64,000 nucleotides of DNA from Saccharina japonica (GCA_008828725.1 MEHQ01004424.1:67607-131606), one strand, 5' to 3'. Shown: positions 33,336 to 45,060, counted from the first letter of the stretch. Numbers and translations: made by a program. The notes: generated by a model from the sequence alone, not told the origin.

Positions 33336-34975
33336 GACCCCCCCCCCCTTGCCGCAGGGTCTGGTCAATGCAAAATAATAGCATCTGGATCATGGTCACA
33401 AGGTCATAAAAATAGCAAAAGCAAAAGTTGATATGTTTACATCAGGTCGCCGTTTCGCAACCTCGTTTTCTCCTCTGTATGATATTCATCTTGTTGCGGG
33501 TGCTAATAAGTGGACAACAACACGTCCTCGGGGCAATGGAATGGTGCGCCAAGATTCATCAACCCCGACGTTGCGCCGACGTTGTGGCGATTTCTTCCAT
33601 GACAACGTGTTCCACAGGATCGTCGGGCACTCGAACGTTGTCAACCCGGAAGGTTCCCGCCACTGAGTGTACGTTGCGGCACTTTGTACTTTGAAAAGGT
33701 GTCTAGGGGGGGGGGATCGGGCGACCCACCTTGCGGAAACGGCGGGTGTCTGTCCACCCTTGCATCGCATAGGGGGGCTAGAGCGTCAGCCAGGGCTGCC
33801 GGAAAAATACCACCTGAGCTCGCTGGAGCATCATCTCCTGGGGCCGCCGGAGTATCATAGCCTTCGCTCGGCGGATCGACATCGTCTGCGTCTTACCTGC
33901 GCGTGCGCCCTCGCAAGTCAACAGCCTTATCGCGACCGATAAGTTGTTCTGCCATTCTGGGTCTTACTCCGTATAGGCCTATGACCCTCCAACAAATCAA
34001 ACTGGCAGCCTACATCAGGAACAAGCTATCCCAGTCGTGGTCACGCATGCTCTCTAGAAACAACCCTGCTCTCCACGATAACCTTTCCTCTCCCAAACGT
34101 TTTCGCTGGGACTCCTGTACGCGTACATATTTCAGAATGTATTTATTGTCGAACGACGCGGGTTGATTGGCACTCTCACTCGTGAGGTTTGAACATATAT
34201 ATATATATATATATAACGTAGCAATGTTGTGGCGTCGAATTCCTATTATTGCTGATGGAGGGTGGAGGGGAGGGGAGTGTGGCAAGGCTGCCAAATACCT
34301 TGAAATACAGCAGACCGCGTGTGTTCCATGCAATGCATACAAAACTAAAGAAAAAAGCAAAGCTTGACAACATCCTTTCAGGAAACAAAACACACGAGGC
34401 ATGAGCTTAGAATGCACACTGCCGGACGGGCACACCGCGGCTATTCGCCGTTCATCCTGGCTTCAAATGAAACCACTCACTGCGAATTAGTGCTATGGTA
34501 TCCACTCTCACATAGGTGGGGTAGTGATATTTGATCTTCAGAAGGTTATTTGTGTCCTCTTGTCCCCTGTGATCAGAATACATCGGGGCAACGCAAGCAC
34601 GCTAAACACCGGCCACATGTGATCGAACATTTCAGAAGGCAACCTGCGCAAAGTAGGCGGGCCCTCGGTTCATGCTACCCTATTATCGTATCTGGTTTTC
34701 TACACATCATACTGGTGTCGTCGGCAGACCATTACACTGGTGTGCGTGCTCGTTACATTCGTCTGTAGACGCCCGGTTGGTCGGAGTCCTTGCAATTTAA
34801 ATCTCGCACCCACGCAAGGAGTATCAGAACTCGTACCGGATCTGCCCGGACGAGTGACTCCTTGTCTATGAAAGATGAGGGGTCCGAGGCAGACGACGAA
34901 AGCACATAGGGCCGAGGTGGTGCTGAGGTGGTGGATGAGCTGGACCACGGTTTGGCTCGCCTGAACGACTTCTAG
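33336..34975. other. Unresolved stretch with repeat fragments
   Basis: Two protein-like blocks occur but are not recognised: 33,430-33,770 (open on both strands) and 33,960-34,166 (plus-strand TLQQIKLAAYIRNKLSQSW; the minus strand is also open). More 24-bp minisatellite units lie at 33,790-33,880 and a TA run at 34,193-34,214. Probably transposon remains. Confidence 0.35.
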
Positions 34976-36440
34976 TTGACGTGGGGGTTCGCTCGGGACG
35001 CGTTTTTGGAGAAACACCTCCAGCAGGCACCTGCCGCTGGCGATGCCGGCGACGAGACGGCCGAGACGGTGACTTCGTCTCAAGGGGGCGCGGTGGACGC
35101 CTCCTCGGGCCCGGTAGGGAGGGTTAAAACAGCCGATACGATGGGTTCGTCTCAAGGGGGCGCGGTGGACGCCTCCTCGGTCCCGGCAGGGAGAGCCGGA
35201 AGCGACTCGGGTGAAGCATCAGCCTCCGACACCGACCAAGGGAACGGTGAGGATCCCCCGCGGTCCTGTAGGGGAAGGCAGCACACGAGCTCAGCTGCTG
35301 GGGACGGCTCCCCGCGACAGCAAGGGGCCAGACCCTAGGTCAGAGCCAGCGCTTGGAGATTAAACCTGCTGGACGCCAGCTAAGGATGAAGCAAGGGGTC
35401 GCGGACGCGCTGCTTACGGCAGCGTTCGAGTGGACAAAGTCTGGGAGTGTGCTGAAGAGTACATCCTGGACTACGGAGGACGCAATGGCCCTGATGGCTG
35501 GAGGACTTGCTGCGGAGAACAAAGGGGAGCTAAGCGTGCGCATGCGGAGTGGTTTCCCGGAAGACGTAGCACCACCCCCGCAGCCCGTAGCAGCTGTCTG
35601 GCGTTCCTAGTACAAAGCGGCGCGGCACGAGGCCATGAAGATTGAGCTGGACGGTCACAAAACGACCTGTACGTACAAAGCCGCGACACCGCCACAAGGG
35701 CATAAATATGTACGAAGTGTGCGAAGTGGGTGTTTACCTACATGACGGACAAGGATGGCCTGATAGTAAAAACAACGGCTAGACTTGTGGCTAAGGGATT
35801 TAGCCAGGTGCAGGATGTAGAGTACTTTCAAACATTCGCACCAACTCTCTCGTCAGCGCCATTTGAAATTCTGGCAGCTGTTGCCAATAAACACGGTTTG
35901 AAGATCTTCCATTCAGACGTCGCACAAGATTTTGTTCGCGCGAAACTCGACTCCGAGATATACATGCAACTACCCGGTGGGTCTGGTGACATGTCAGGCA
36001 AGATCATCACCTGAACCGACCGTTGTATGGTCTGAAGCAAAGCGGACGGCAGTGGGCCGGATTATTGGTAGAGACCGTGGTAGAGTACGGTATGGAGCAG
36101 TGTAGGACTGGTCCGTGTGTTTTTGGCATGGTTGTGAACGGCAAGGTAGCACTGATTATGTCTGTGCATGTAGATGACATCGAGATTGCAGGATCAGACG
36201 AGACATGCGGAAACTTCCATGCCGCGTTAGTTACGAAGTTCCCCACTAACAACCTCGGCGAACTGACTTGGTACACTGGTTGTGTTTTTAAACGCGACTG
36301 GGGATTGGGGACATTGGAGATTACGCAGAAGGCTTTCGTTGAAAGCATGTTGAATCGTTTTGGTGTGAACTCGCCATCTGACATCCCCGCGACCCCCCGT
36401 GTTGAACTGGGTCCAACAGAGGAGGGCAAACATGGCGAAG
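34976..36440 (+). pseudogene. Ty1/copia pol fragment: linker and reverse transcriptase
   Basis: The plus strand carries the region between integrase and RT (34,976-35,610, acidic and Ser/Gly-rich), then the copia RT. From about 35,640 it has GHKTT...GHKYV, KTTARLVAKGFSQV.DVEYFQTFAPT, the first catalytic-Asp region FHSDVAQDF, LYGLKQSGRQW, and the VDDI box (SVHVDDIEIAG, 36,164-36,196), followed by LGELTWYTGC. A frameshift near 36,010 splits the RT and a stop near 35,608 precedes it. The canonical YVDD is HVDD. RNase H and a 3' LTR are not seen; similarity ends near 36,440. It is non-functional. Confidence 0.85.
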
Positions 36441-36794
36441 AGTGTCTTCCCCCTACCTCCTGGTACAACAACAGCAGTGCACGCCTTCATGTTGAACGCG
36501 CACCCATAGGGTTCAGCATTCCCACTGCGCGTCGTATTCGTCGAATTTTGCCAACTCGTGCTATAATTCCCGAACTTTCGGCGACTTAGGCAGGAAGGAG
36601 ACACATAAAAAGTACCTTGTGCATTAGAAATACACCAGACGAGATTCGAACCCCAGTGCAACCGCTAGCAGGCAGGGGTGGCAGTTCAAAAAGTGGTTAA
36701 AATATGTGTGGTGTTAAAAACAAAGTTGAAAATATTATTCGAGAAAGTTGGATTCACCGTATGAAATCGCCTTTTCGATCTACGACTTCTATTT

Positions 36795-37122
36795 GTTTTT
36801 TTTCCATCCCATTTATTATATTCGCCCTTCCTTTCTCTCTCCTTCCTAGTCGTAACTCAGATCCGGGGTCACAAAGTAGGCTCTTCTCCCTCCTCCCCCA
36901 CTACGGTTCTTGCCTTGCTTTTTTTATCGGGAGAAGATTTCAGCACTTTCTTCCCTCGTCGACTTGCGTCGGATTCCGCCTACCCACGCCACGAAGGCGC
37001 TCTCAGCAATTGGTTCCTTTTTATGTTTTCAAATAAGGACAAAATCTCTCACCACGGTGGGATTCGACCTTGGGTACCAATGATAGTAGTCTTTGAAGCT
37101 GACCACTACTCTACCGGGGCAT
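36795..37122 (-). mobile_element. tRNA-derived SINE, copy 1 (minus strand)
   Basis: About 328 bp. The head has an A-box-like GGTAGAGTAGTGGTCAGC and a B-box AAGGTCGAATCCC (37,059-37,071). The body carries CTGAGAGCGCC, GCAAGTCGACGAGGGAAG, AGAACCGTAGTGGGGGAGG and CTTTGTGACCCCGGATCTG. The tail, AATAAATGGGATGG followed by A8, is at 36,795. It matches 50,719-51,080 throughout. Confidence 0.8.
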
Positions 37123-38400
37123 GGAAGTTGGTGAAAGCTTCCATAGAAGTAAATATTTTTCTTCCGTGGATGCAGATGCAGTTATTGTAGATAGAAGTAG
37201 ATGGGGGTAAATTGAAGCTTCCATGGAAGGAAGTAGATGGAAGCTTCCATGGAAATCTCCACTGTTGGTGGAAGTGTGTTTTTCCGATACTTCCATCAAC
37301 TCAAGCTTCCACAACCATATTCGGTGGAAGTTTCCAGTAGCTTCGATATACAAAACTGTACCCGATAGATTTCCACCTACTTCCACAAGTTTCATAAAGT
37401 AAAATATCTTCCACAAGAGTCCACCAACTTCGAATACCTTCACACGAGATTCCGTAGACTCCCATAACCTTCCACAAGTTTTTTTAACTTCCAATAGCCC
37501 GCCGACACCCATCTACGTCCATTACGTAGCTTCCATATATTTGTCACATGGACTTCCACCGACTTCCATTGACTTCGACGAGCTTCCATACAGACTTTCA
37601 CGAGCTTCCATATCGATTTCCATTGACTTCCATCTACTTTTGCATCTACTTCCACCGACTTCCACGACCTTCCACATAGACTTTCATATAATACCGTTGG
37701 CTTCCACCCGCTTCCATTGACTTCCACGAGAGTTACACACATACTTTAATATTCCATCTACTAACACCAACTTCTACTTACTTCCACGAGTTCCTTTGAC
37801 TTCAATCTACTTCCATATTCACACCGACTCCTTCCGTCGACTTCCATCTACTTCCATATCCACCTCCACAGAATTTGACCGACTTACATTTACTTCCATC
37901 TACTTCCATATCTACTTCCACCGACTTCCGCATAGACTTCCATATCTACTCACACCGATTTCCATTGACGTCTGCGAGCTTCTATGTAGAACACGCTATC
38001 ATTGCGGCCTACCGGCCGCTCCTGCAGAGGGTTGATTATGCTTCTGCACCACTTACTGGGCGCAGGATGTGTCAAACGGGATCAGGTCCGGGTGGTATCA
38101 GGGTGCCAAGCGGGTACTTACAATAAAGCTGGAAGTAAATGACGGATGAAAGTAGATGGAAGTAGCTGGAAGTGGCTTGTTACTTCCAGGAAGCTGCTGT
38201 TACTTTCATGGAGGCTTCGTAGCATACTTCCAAATAAGCTGGAAGTAGATGGGCGTAGATGGAAGTGTATCGAAGTATATTGAAGCTTCCGTGGAAGTAG
38301 ATGGAAGTATATTGAAGCTTCCGGACGTTGTCATCTACTTGTATGGAAGCTTAAGCTTCCATCTACTCCCACCTATTTCCGTCTACGTCCATGAAAGTAG
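37120..38400. repeat. CTTCCA/TGGAAG degenerate minisatellite with orientation switches
   Basis: TTCCAT, CTACTTCCA and GACTTCCA repeat through most of 37,300-37,980. The complementary GGAAGTAGATGGAAG dominates 38,130-38,400 and part of 37,190-37,260, so the array is a large imperfect inverted structure. ORFs inside are repeat artefacts. Confidence 0.8.
37998..38112 (+). repeat. Family D element fragment
   Basis: CGGCCGCTCCTGCAGAGGG, GCTTCTGCACC and GGGATCAGGTCCGGGTGG correspond to the centre of the element at 16,718 and to 57,452-57,729. It is embedded in the CTTCCA minisatellite. Confidence 0.55.
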
Positions 38401-38580
38401 CCTCGAAAACCAACTATTAATAGTGTGTACGACAGGCGGAACCAAATCTTATTATGTGTGAACTGTCCGAGCTTTCGGGTGGCCTATGTTTATGTTTGTC
38501 TGTGTGGAAAATCTTGGTCAACGCCTACTAGTCTGTTGGGTAAAGGTTAACCGAGTATCTTCCCGAGACCACGCCTTATT

Positions 38581-38697
38581 ACCCCCCCCTGCCTGGTTGG
38601 TGAAAACCCAACGTGCCCCGTCCCGGCATTGTAGGGATGCGAGGGTCTATGATCATACGACTACGGCCATGCATGAACATGAAGTACACCCCCCCTC
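38581..38697 (+). repeat. C-tract element (family C), copy 6, full form
   Basis: The best complete copy: C run, GGTTGGTGAAAACCCAACG, TGCCCCGTCCCGGCATTG, GGGATGCGAGGGTCTATG, ATCATACGACTACGGCCATG, CATGAACATGAAGTACA and C run. Confidence 0.75.
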
Positions 38698-39059
38698 CCT
38701 GAAACGACGGGAAAATCAGGTCGGTCTGGTATACGGATCGACGTGTCAAAACGAAGCCAATCCAATTTCTGTGGACCCAGCGACATATTTGTCCAAATTC
38801 GACATGGGGAAGTTCCCCTTGTTTCTAAAGAAAGTGTATTACGGTGAGCGGTGATAATCGATATCACGATCCCAAAAACCCATACGTATCCTTCCTTCGT
38901 CGTCATTTGTTAAAGTCTTAAGTCTGTTGAGCTACTTGTAGAAAGTTAACCGACTACCTACTACACAAACTAGGCCATATAACATATAACACTCTCCCCC
39001 CCTGGGACGGTGGGGTATTCAGGTCATGAAGGAGACCAAACAGGTGGGGAGGAGTAATA

Positions 39060-39320
39060 TCCCACCTTGTCTCCTGTTTTCCCATCTAAGACACGCCTCC
39101 CAAGTAATACGAATACGTTCCCGTATCTAAATCCTACTATGTATCCGATCTTCCAGGGCAATTCCATAACACGTAGCCCCCTGTGATGAGCCGTATTTGT
39201 GAAATATGGGGAATTCGGGGAAACCCGGTTCCACGAACTAGAACATGAGTAAAAAATGCGGCTCCTTAAAACCTACTCCCACAACTCTGAATGGCGAGGC
39301 CATAAACCAGAGAAGAAAAG
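39060..39320 (+). repeat. Dispersed repeat K, copy 1
   Basis: It shares ordered blocks with 54,540-54,800: CCAAGTAATAC.AA.AC, GATCTTCCA, GAGCCGTAT, GAAATATG, GAATTCGGGG, CCACGAACT.GAACATGAG and GGCTCCT.AAAACC.ACTCCCAC. There is no coding content. Confidence 0.6.
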
Positions 39321-40003
39321 CCAAGGAGCAGGGCAAGAGGGAAGGAATGTCAAGGAAAAGGGCAAAGAAAGGAGGCGTACCCGCAAGGGACAGAAATAAC
39401 ATCATCGAAAACCACCGCCACATCACCAGCAAAGTGGGGGGTGGGGCAAGAATGTGTCGACAAAAACGCAAAAAAAAAAACGTGCTACCGCCACGTTCCC
39501 AGGGAAGGCGGGCGCCCCCAAAATGTATCGCTGAAAGGTAGAACACAAAAATTCACACCACCCTGAGGCAAAGTATGGTGCCGTAATACCCAGATCGCCC
39601 CCGGCTCCGAGCGGGGGGGGGGGGTCGGCCTCACACACGATCGAATTCGACGAGACTGCTCGCTGTGGCCCCTCTAGATGGTTCGTTGTGTTCGACAGGC
39701 CAGGCGCCATCATGCCATCTCGTAGGCTCAGTGATATCTTGGAGGTCGCGCGGCGCGTGTGTTCTAGCGATCATATGTCCCCACACCCCCGCCCGGTATC
39801 CGTTTATACGAAGTAGTCACGTTTTAGGCAGTGTAATTGCGTTTCGGCTTGCTTACCGTCAGAGTTAATGGTACTATCAGAGGAAATGAAGGCAAAATTT
39901 AACGATTCCATGTTTTCGTTGTGTTCTCTTTCTGGCGGGGCTGGGGCGCGTGTACACGTGTACACCTTGCTTGTCGTATTGAACAATGAGCGTTTGTTTG
40001 TTC

Positions 40004-42585
40004 ATGGTACAGGTGGTGCAGATGACACGTGCTGCCAGGCGATATGGCGCGTGATCAGCGAGGTACGGTGTCTAGTCAGCACTCGTACCGAGTCTCGGGG
40101 GTAGTTGGGTACAGGCCCAAGGTAAAAACACTCCTGTACCTTCGACTGGAACTTGTTCTCCCTTTTCACTTTGCAGTAGTCAGGCTCGAGGAAAGGTAGG
40201 AGTACTACCGTTGGGGGGTTACCATACCAAATCTTGTATGGCGAGTTGCTCTCGGGATTAACGCTGGTTGCTGTGCGGTTCAGAGCATCGCACGCCCAGT
40301 GCGATACTTCAGCCCACAACGACTCAATTGCCGGCAATACGCGCTAGTACAGAGCTCACGAGGCCGGATTCGGCCCGCCATTGCGGCCGTCTCGATCAAG
40401 CTTATCGCGCACTCGGCTACCCCATTTAATTGGGGACTGTCTGCCGTCGTGAATTCCTGCTTGATACTTCGTGACCTACACAGGTCTCCAAACTTCCCCC
40501 CGCAGAAGTTTACCACCCCCATCCGATCGGACGATGACCACCTTCGAAGGGACATCGTCTTCGTGAGTATCCGCGAGGAACGTCTCGAACAATTCCGCGG
40601 CGTCCGACTTGTGGCGTATAAAACTCACCCACGTATACTGTGAAACATGGTCACGCACGATGAGAGTGTGCCGCTTCCTCCCGAGAGACTCTAACACGTT
40701 GAGCCCGCTCAAATCCACAAGCACCCTCCCGAGCTACTTATCTGCTCGTGTGTGCGTGGACTGCTAAATGCTCTTGCGAAGCCCCTTCGCCATGTAGCAC
40801 CCCCCTGTATTCCAGCAGGTTTCCCTCGAGGACGATTTCTTGCTGCTCCACGGTCTTGCGGAGTAGTACCTTGTGGGATTGTCCAGCCGCGCAGTGGCAG
40901 TTGTTGATGCCAATCGTGGGCTTATTGAGCAGCTGCCCCGGGAAAGTAAAGCACAATCATTTTTCCCACTACTGCTGTCGACCCGTGAGCCATAAAGGCT
41001 GTACAGTGTCCCACTCAACGGAAACACGATCGAACGCTCTGACTTGAGCCGGACTACATTCCCCGAGGGTCGGCCTTCGAAAGTGTGACCGTTTTTGACG
41101 AGAGTGGGCAGGGAAAATGGGTGGTAGTGGAGGTCTGGCACGTGCGCAACGTTAGTCGACAGTAATGGCACGATACCGTTTCCAGACCGAAGGACAAAGC
41201 TATTATCGCCGTATCCTTCAATCGAGCGATTCGAACCATCGGCGATGCTCAGTTTCAAGTTGAACTATCTGTAGTTGATCATGCGATGCGCTGAAGGCGT
41301 ACCGTGAGTAGACGCTTCACTACCGCAAATCCAGGCCTCGTCTTCTACCTGCGAAGCCGACTCTCCTTCCCCCATTCTGTCCAAACCATCACTGCACTCG
41401 TCTGTCTCTTCGGCCTTGAAAGCTGACGCCTGGGCCGTAACATTAACGTCGTCTGTCGCCCTAACCTCGCTCGACACTGCCAGCACAGCCTATTATTTCG
41501 ACGGGGGGCAGACATCAGCAGTGTGCCCTAGCCCGTTGCATCGGCTGCACCGATTCTCCTTAGACGTGGGGGCAGACGTCGGCAGTGTACCCCCGTCCTC
41601 GGCATCGTCTGCATACCTTCGAGTACAATCGGGGTGCATATGGCTCTTCTTGCCACACCTGTAGCACCTCACCTCGGGGGTACTACCTTCGGCGGCTTCG
41701 AAGCTGGTGCCATCGCCACCGGCAGCCGCGGCCGAGCCACCATCGACATCGCTGGTGCCTCTACCGCCTATTCCGTGCTTCCCCTACTTTCCGCCTTTTC
41801 CTTTGCCGCCGTCTCCACCTTTTCCGCGGCGTCCACCGCCTCCGCCGCCGCCGCCGCCTTTCCCGCGGCCATCGCCGCTGCGGCCGCCACCGCCGGCATA
41901 CATAGCATGGCCAGCGTTGAGCCTTTTCTTCCTGTTTCCAGAAAGTCGGTGGTGCCGCTCTTGAACAGCCCTGATGATGCCATCGTGGCCGATACTGTCA
42001 CGAGATGCCAGGTTCCGTGCCGCCACCTCGTACTCGGCAGGCAGGCAGAGCGTCGATGAAGATGGTGTATAGCATGTGTTCGTCTAGTGTCAGGCCTGCT
42101 GTACGCATCTCAGCGGCGAAAACCTCGATCCTACCCATCTCCTCTAGGGGGTTGCTCCCCGGCGCTATCTTAAAACTATTAAGTCGTCGAGATAGGTCGG
42201 ATTGGGTCCCCGCAGTTTGAGAGCCGTACCACGCAAGAAGAGCGTCCCACGCTCCCCTCGGCGGGGCACACCTGTGCAGTATACTCTTATCGATCTTGTT
42301 CTTGAGAGCTGTCGACAGGAAATTCCACGCCAGTGTATGCATGTGCACACTTTCGCGGCTATTTTCCCCTGCGACAAGTACCGAGTGTTCGGTGTCTAAT
42401 TACCCTACGGGGATGAACTGCGGTGGATTCGACACGAAGGCAGACAAGAACCCTGCTCCTTTGGCATAATACCGAGCGTCCTTTGTCCAGGGGTTAAATT
42501 CAGGTTTCAGGCCACTAAACGATGGTACAGCGTTGTGCTTGAAAGCCAAAAAGTGCGAGAGAGGCAGATCAAAACCACCACCCAA
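40004..42585 (-). pseudogene. Ty1/copia gag-protease-integrase fragment
   Basis: Minus strand. Gag starts near 42,585, with a helical region (FLSTALKNKIDKSILHR) near 42,330, then a Gly-rich linker (41,785-41,900) and two zinc-knuckle-like motifs: CYRCGKKSHMHPDC (last His replaced by Asp) and CSRCNGLGHTADVC. The protease to pre-integrase part (LYSLYGSRVD) follows at 41,258-40,764. Integrase reads VDLSGLNVLESLGRKRH, VRDHVSQYTWVSF and VIVRSDGGG, with the central Asp motifs, and the C-terminal SNSPYKIWYGNPPTV and QECFYLGPVPNYPRDS, ending at 40,004. Stops and frameshifts occur (near 42,410, 41,260 and 40,476). There is no RT on this strand and no LTR was recognised. It is non-functional. Confidence 0.85.
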
Positions 42586-42659
42586 CTACCCGCTTGGGAA
42601 TGCATCCCATTCGCCAGCCCTCCTTGGCTAGTCTGGCTGGCCCCTGGCTGGGCCCACCT

Positions 42660-43085
42660 CTACACGAACAGCAGCCCCGCTGCCTCCCGTCGTCCCGAAA
42701 TTACGTGAGGCACCCTCACGTAAAGTTGTCTCTCTTCCTGCTGCTGTATCTCCTGCCACACGCCGACAGCAGCAGCGGAAGTTTCTCGTGCGATAGAGGG
42801 TCCAACCCCTCGTGGGGTTTCCCCTACAGCAGCGCTGCTCCCCACACTGGTGGACTCAGATAGGCCTTTGTCCCTCATGAACTTGGCCATCCTGTCTCTC
42901 ATACCATGCATCATTGACGCTTGCTGCTGCTCCAACGCCAGCTGAACCTCTTATATCAGCTGGTGAATCTCATTTTTGGAAGGTTCTTGCTCCCCTGAGC
43001 TGATCCTTTGGAAGACATCATCCGTAACTTCCGGCACCAGACCTGACAACTTCAAGCGTACGTGCCAGCTGATGCGTACTGAGTA
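42660..43085 (-). pseudogene. Helical protein remnant upstream of copia gag
   Basis: Two minus-strand pieces read continuously apart from one stop near 42,953: KLSGLVPEVTDDVFQRISSG followed by NEIHQLI, then LALEQQQASMMHGMRDRM and SESTSVGSSAAVGETPRG. It lies directly upstream of the gag relic in the same orientation, so it may be its leader or an unrelated transposon piece. Confidence 0.35.
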
Positions 43086-43129
43086 CTGAGTGCTGCTTCC
43101 ATTAAAAAATGAGAAAAGTTGTGTACGTC

Positions 43130-43760
43130 GTACCGTATATATAACACGGAAGAAAGCACACCCCTGTGATAACATTTGACCTTTAAAAATATTATCACCG
43201 GGTGTGCTGTTGTGAGCGGGTGTGCTATCAAGTGCATCCCCGGTGAGAAGCAACATGCACAGAAGCCCCGCAGCTAAGGGGTGTGGTAATGGGGGGGGGG
43301 GGTGATAACGAGGGGGTGTGCTAACGGTGGAAATTATTGCCAAGGAGCGTTCACCTCAGCCAGACTGCTGCAGATGGCGTGATATCGAGAGGGCGTCACA
43401 GCAAGAGGGTCGACAACAAAGGGGGTGATACCGGCAACAAGGGGTGTGATAACAAGGGGTGTGCTAATAGCATCTGAAAGACTTTGGTCTGTGAAACCAG
43501 CTTGCTTTTCCATTCCCACGCAATACTATCGGCGATGGTAAGGCCCACGTCTGAAATCGCAAGAGACAGCAAATATCCCCGCCTTGCTGCAGTGCCGCAG
43601 GACGGTACCCGGTAGGGCATCAAGTACCTGCTGTTGCGCTGGTGCAACTTCCGGGTTGTAATCCATTGCTGTTTAGCGCAACACGAGGTATCGCGCCGCG
43701 CAACCCTTTTCGCCGCAGGTGAAAAACTTGTCGGGCGTGTCTTTCCTGCCGGGCTAGGGA
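43130..43760 (-). repeat. GTGTGNTAAC repeat family, copy 1
   Basis: It contains TAACACGGAAGAAAGCACACC, TTATCACCGGGTGTGCT, CAAGGGGTGTGATAACAAGG and TATCCCCGCCTTGCTGCAGT. The last part parallels 48,050-48,290 in order (AAGGGGTGTGCTAA..., CCCCGCC.TGCT, GTACC..GTA). Confidence 0.6.
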
Positions 43761-44469
43761 GAGATATTTTAGGCACCTTTTTTGTTTTCGCTGTGGTAGA
43801 AAAAAGGTTTTAGGTGTCTACACACCCCTTGTCAAGTGGTTTTCGGGCGTACTTCACGCATTGTTTGTCGCAATATTTGCCTCCGGCGGCCCTCCCCGGG
43901 GGGCTACACGCCTGCAGCGCGTGAGCGCAACACGCCTTCCAGCTCATGTCGGGCTCACGGAACACGCATCGGAACCCTAAATACCGTATGCTCTGGTTAT
44001 ACAGGTGTCACCACAACATAGGACTCACTGATGTCAAAACTCCCGAAGATTGTACCAGAGAGGGAACACTAACTGCTGCCATAATCATATGAAACCTTTG
44101 TTTATGCCTTTTTTTTGTATAGTCATATTGTTACAAGCCTTAGATTGGGTGGGTGGTTGGTTAACTTTTTACCAGTAGACCAACGGACCATTGATAATGC
44201 CTTAACAAATGGCGTCGACGGCCGGACATGGGTTGTAGTGGTCGTGAGTTCGGATCTCCCGACCACCATGAAAACCTATGTTTAAAAAGAAAAGCGAATT
44301 TCCTCATGTCAAGAACTTGATAAACACTCTTCCTTGGGTCCCCAGAGATTTGGACTAGGCACATACGGCCCCATACGAAGACCAAAGACCCCGCGGTTCT
44401 GAAGGGGGGGAAGCTTACAGTAGCTTGGGTAGGTGATTGGTTAACCTTTAACCAGTAGCCTACTACAGA
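43761..44469. other. No gene seen; repeat fragments
   Basis: A TTGGTTAACTTTTTACCAGTAG / TTAACCTTTAACCAGTAG motif occurs at 44,155 and 44,435, with relatives at 38,545 and 45,350. A B-box-like GAGTTCGGATCTC at 44,238 suggests another tRNA-derived SINE head. Confidence 0.35.
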
Positions 44470-45060
44470 CGCGTGTTACGATAGAGGTATCGTAGCACAT
44501 TTTGGCTGAAATATTTTCTGAATGGCCGCGCTCCCGACGCGTGCTAAGATAGAGGTGTATAGCACGTTTTGGTTGATTTTTTTTCTGAACGATCAGGCTC
44601 CTTAGGGCCCGTTTTAACGAAGAAAAACAAAAATCAATTTGGAAAAAAAAAAAAAAAAAAACGCTCTTCATTGGTCAACACGCGCACCAGCACCAAAGAT
44701 TAGGATCTTGGGGGGTGCTGTGGTGCGTGTGTTGACCAATGAAAAGCGAATTTGAATTTTATTTTTTCCAAGTTGAATTTATTTTATATTCCTTAATAAT
44801 ATGGGCCCTTAGCCCGAAATCGTCGTACTTCCATTCTTCTGTTGTAATATGTTTCCCGAGTATAACTTGGACACGAGATTGGACATCGGGTAGCAGTTTA
44901 ACTTTCGTCCAATGCACATTTGTCGGGTGAGGTATGTTGCTCCTCGAGTGGAGAGTTCAGAAAAAGAATGGTGCACCCTCTATCTTGGCATGCGTCTCCT
45001 TAACCCAAAATCATCGGAGTTTCGTTGTATGTGTTGCCATAGTTTTCATCTTTTTACGTA
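44470..45060 (+). repeat. Host repeat H, interrupted by family E, with a partial second copy
   Basis: It matches 15,840-16,070: GGCTGA...TTTTCTGAACGATC.GGCTCCTTA, then (after the insertion) TTAGCCCGAAATCGTCG, GGTGAGGTATG.TGCTCC and GAGTTCAGAAAAA. A second start (GTCTCCTTAACCCAAAATC) follows at about 44,993. Confidence 0.65.
44605..44808 (+). mobile_element. Family E palindromic element, complete, TTA target duplication
   Basis: 204 bp from GGGCCCGTTTTAACG to AATATGGGCCC. It is flanked by TTA at 44,602-44,604 and 44,809-44,811. Long inverted arms (CATTGGTCAACACGCGCACC against GGTGCGTGTGTTGACCAATG) surround AAAGATTAGGATCTTGG. A 3-bp TTA duplication with GGGCC-type ends fits PIF/Harbinger (Tourist-like) non-autonomous elements. 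Confidence 0.85.

Noticed and set aside
33428-33770. Possible piggyBac-like transposase fragment
   Set aside because: Open on both strands with some protein-like words, but no catalytic motif could be identified.
36615-36690. Minus-strand T-arm-like GGGGTTCGAATCTC as a tRNA gene
   Set aside because: Only the B-box is convincing; no acceptor or anticodon stem could be drawn. Probably another SINE head fragment.
41707-41964. Plus-strand Pro/Ser-rich ORFs
   Set aside because: Shadow of the Gly-rich linker of the minus-strand copia gag relic.
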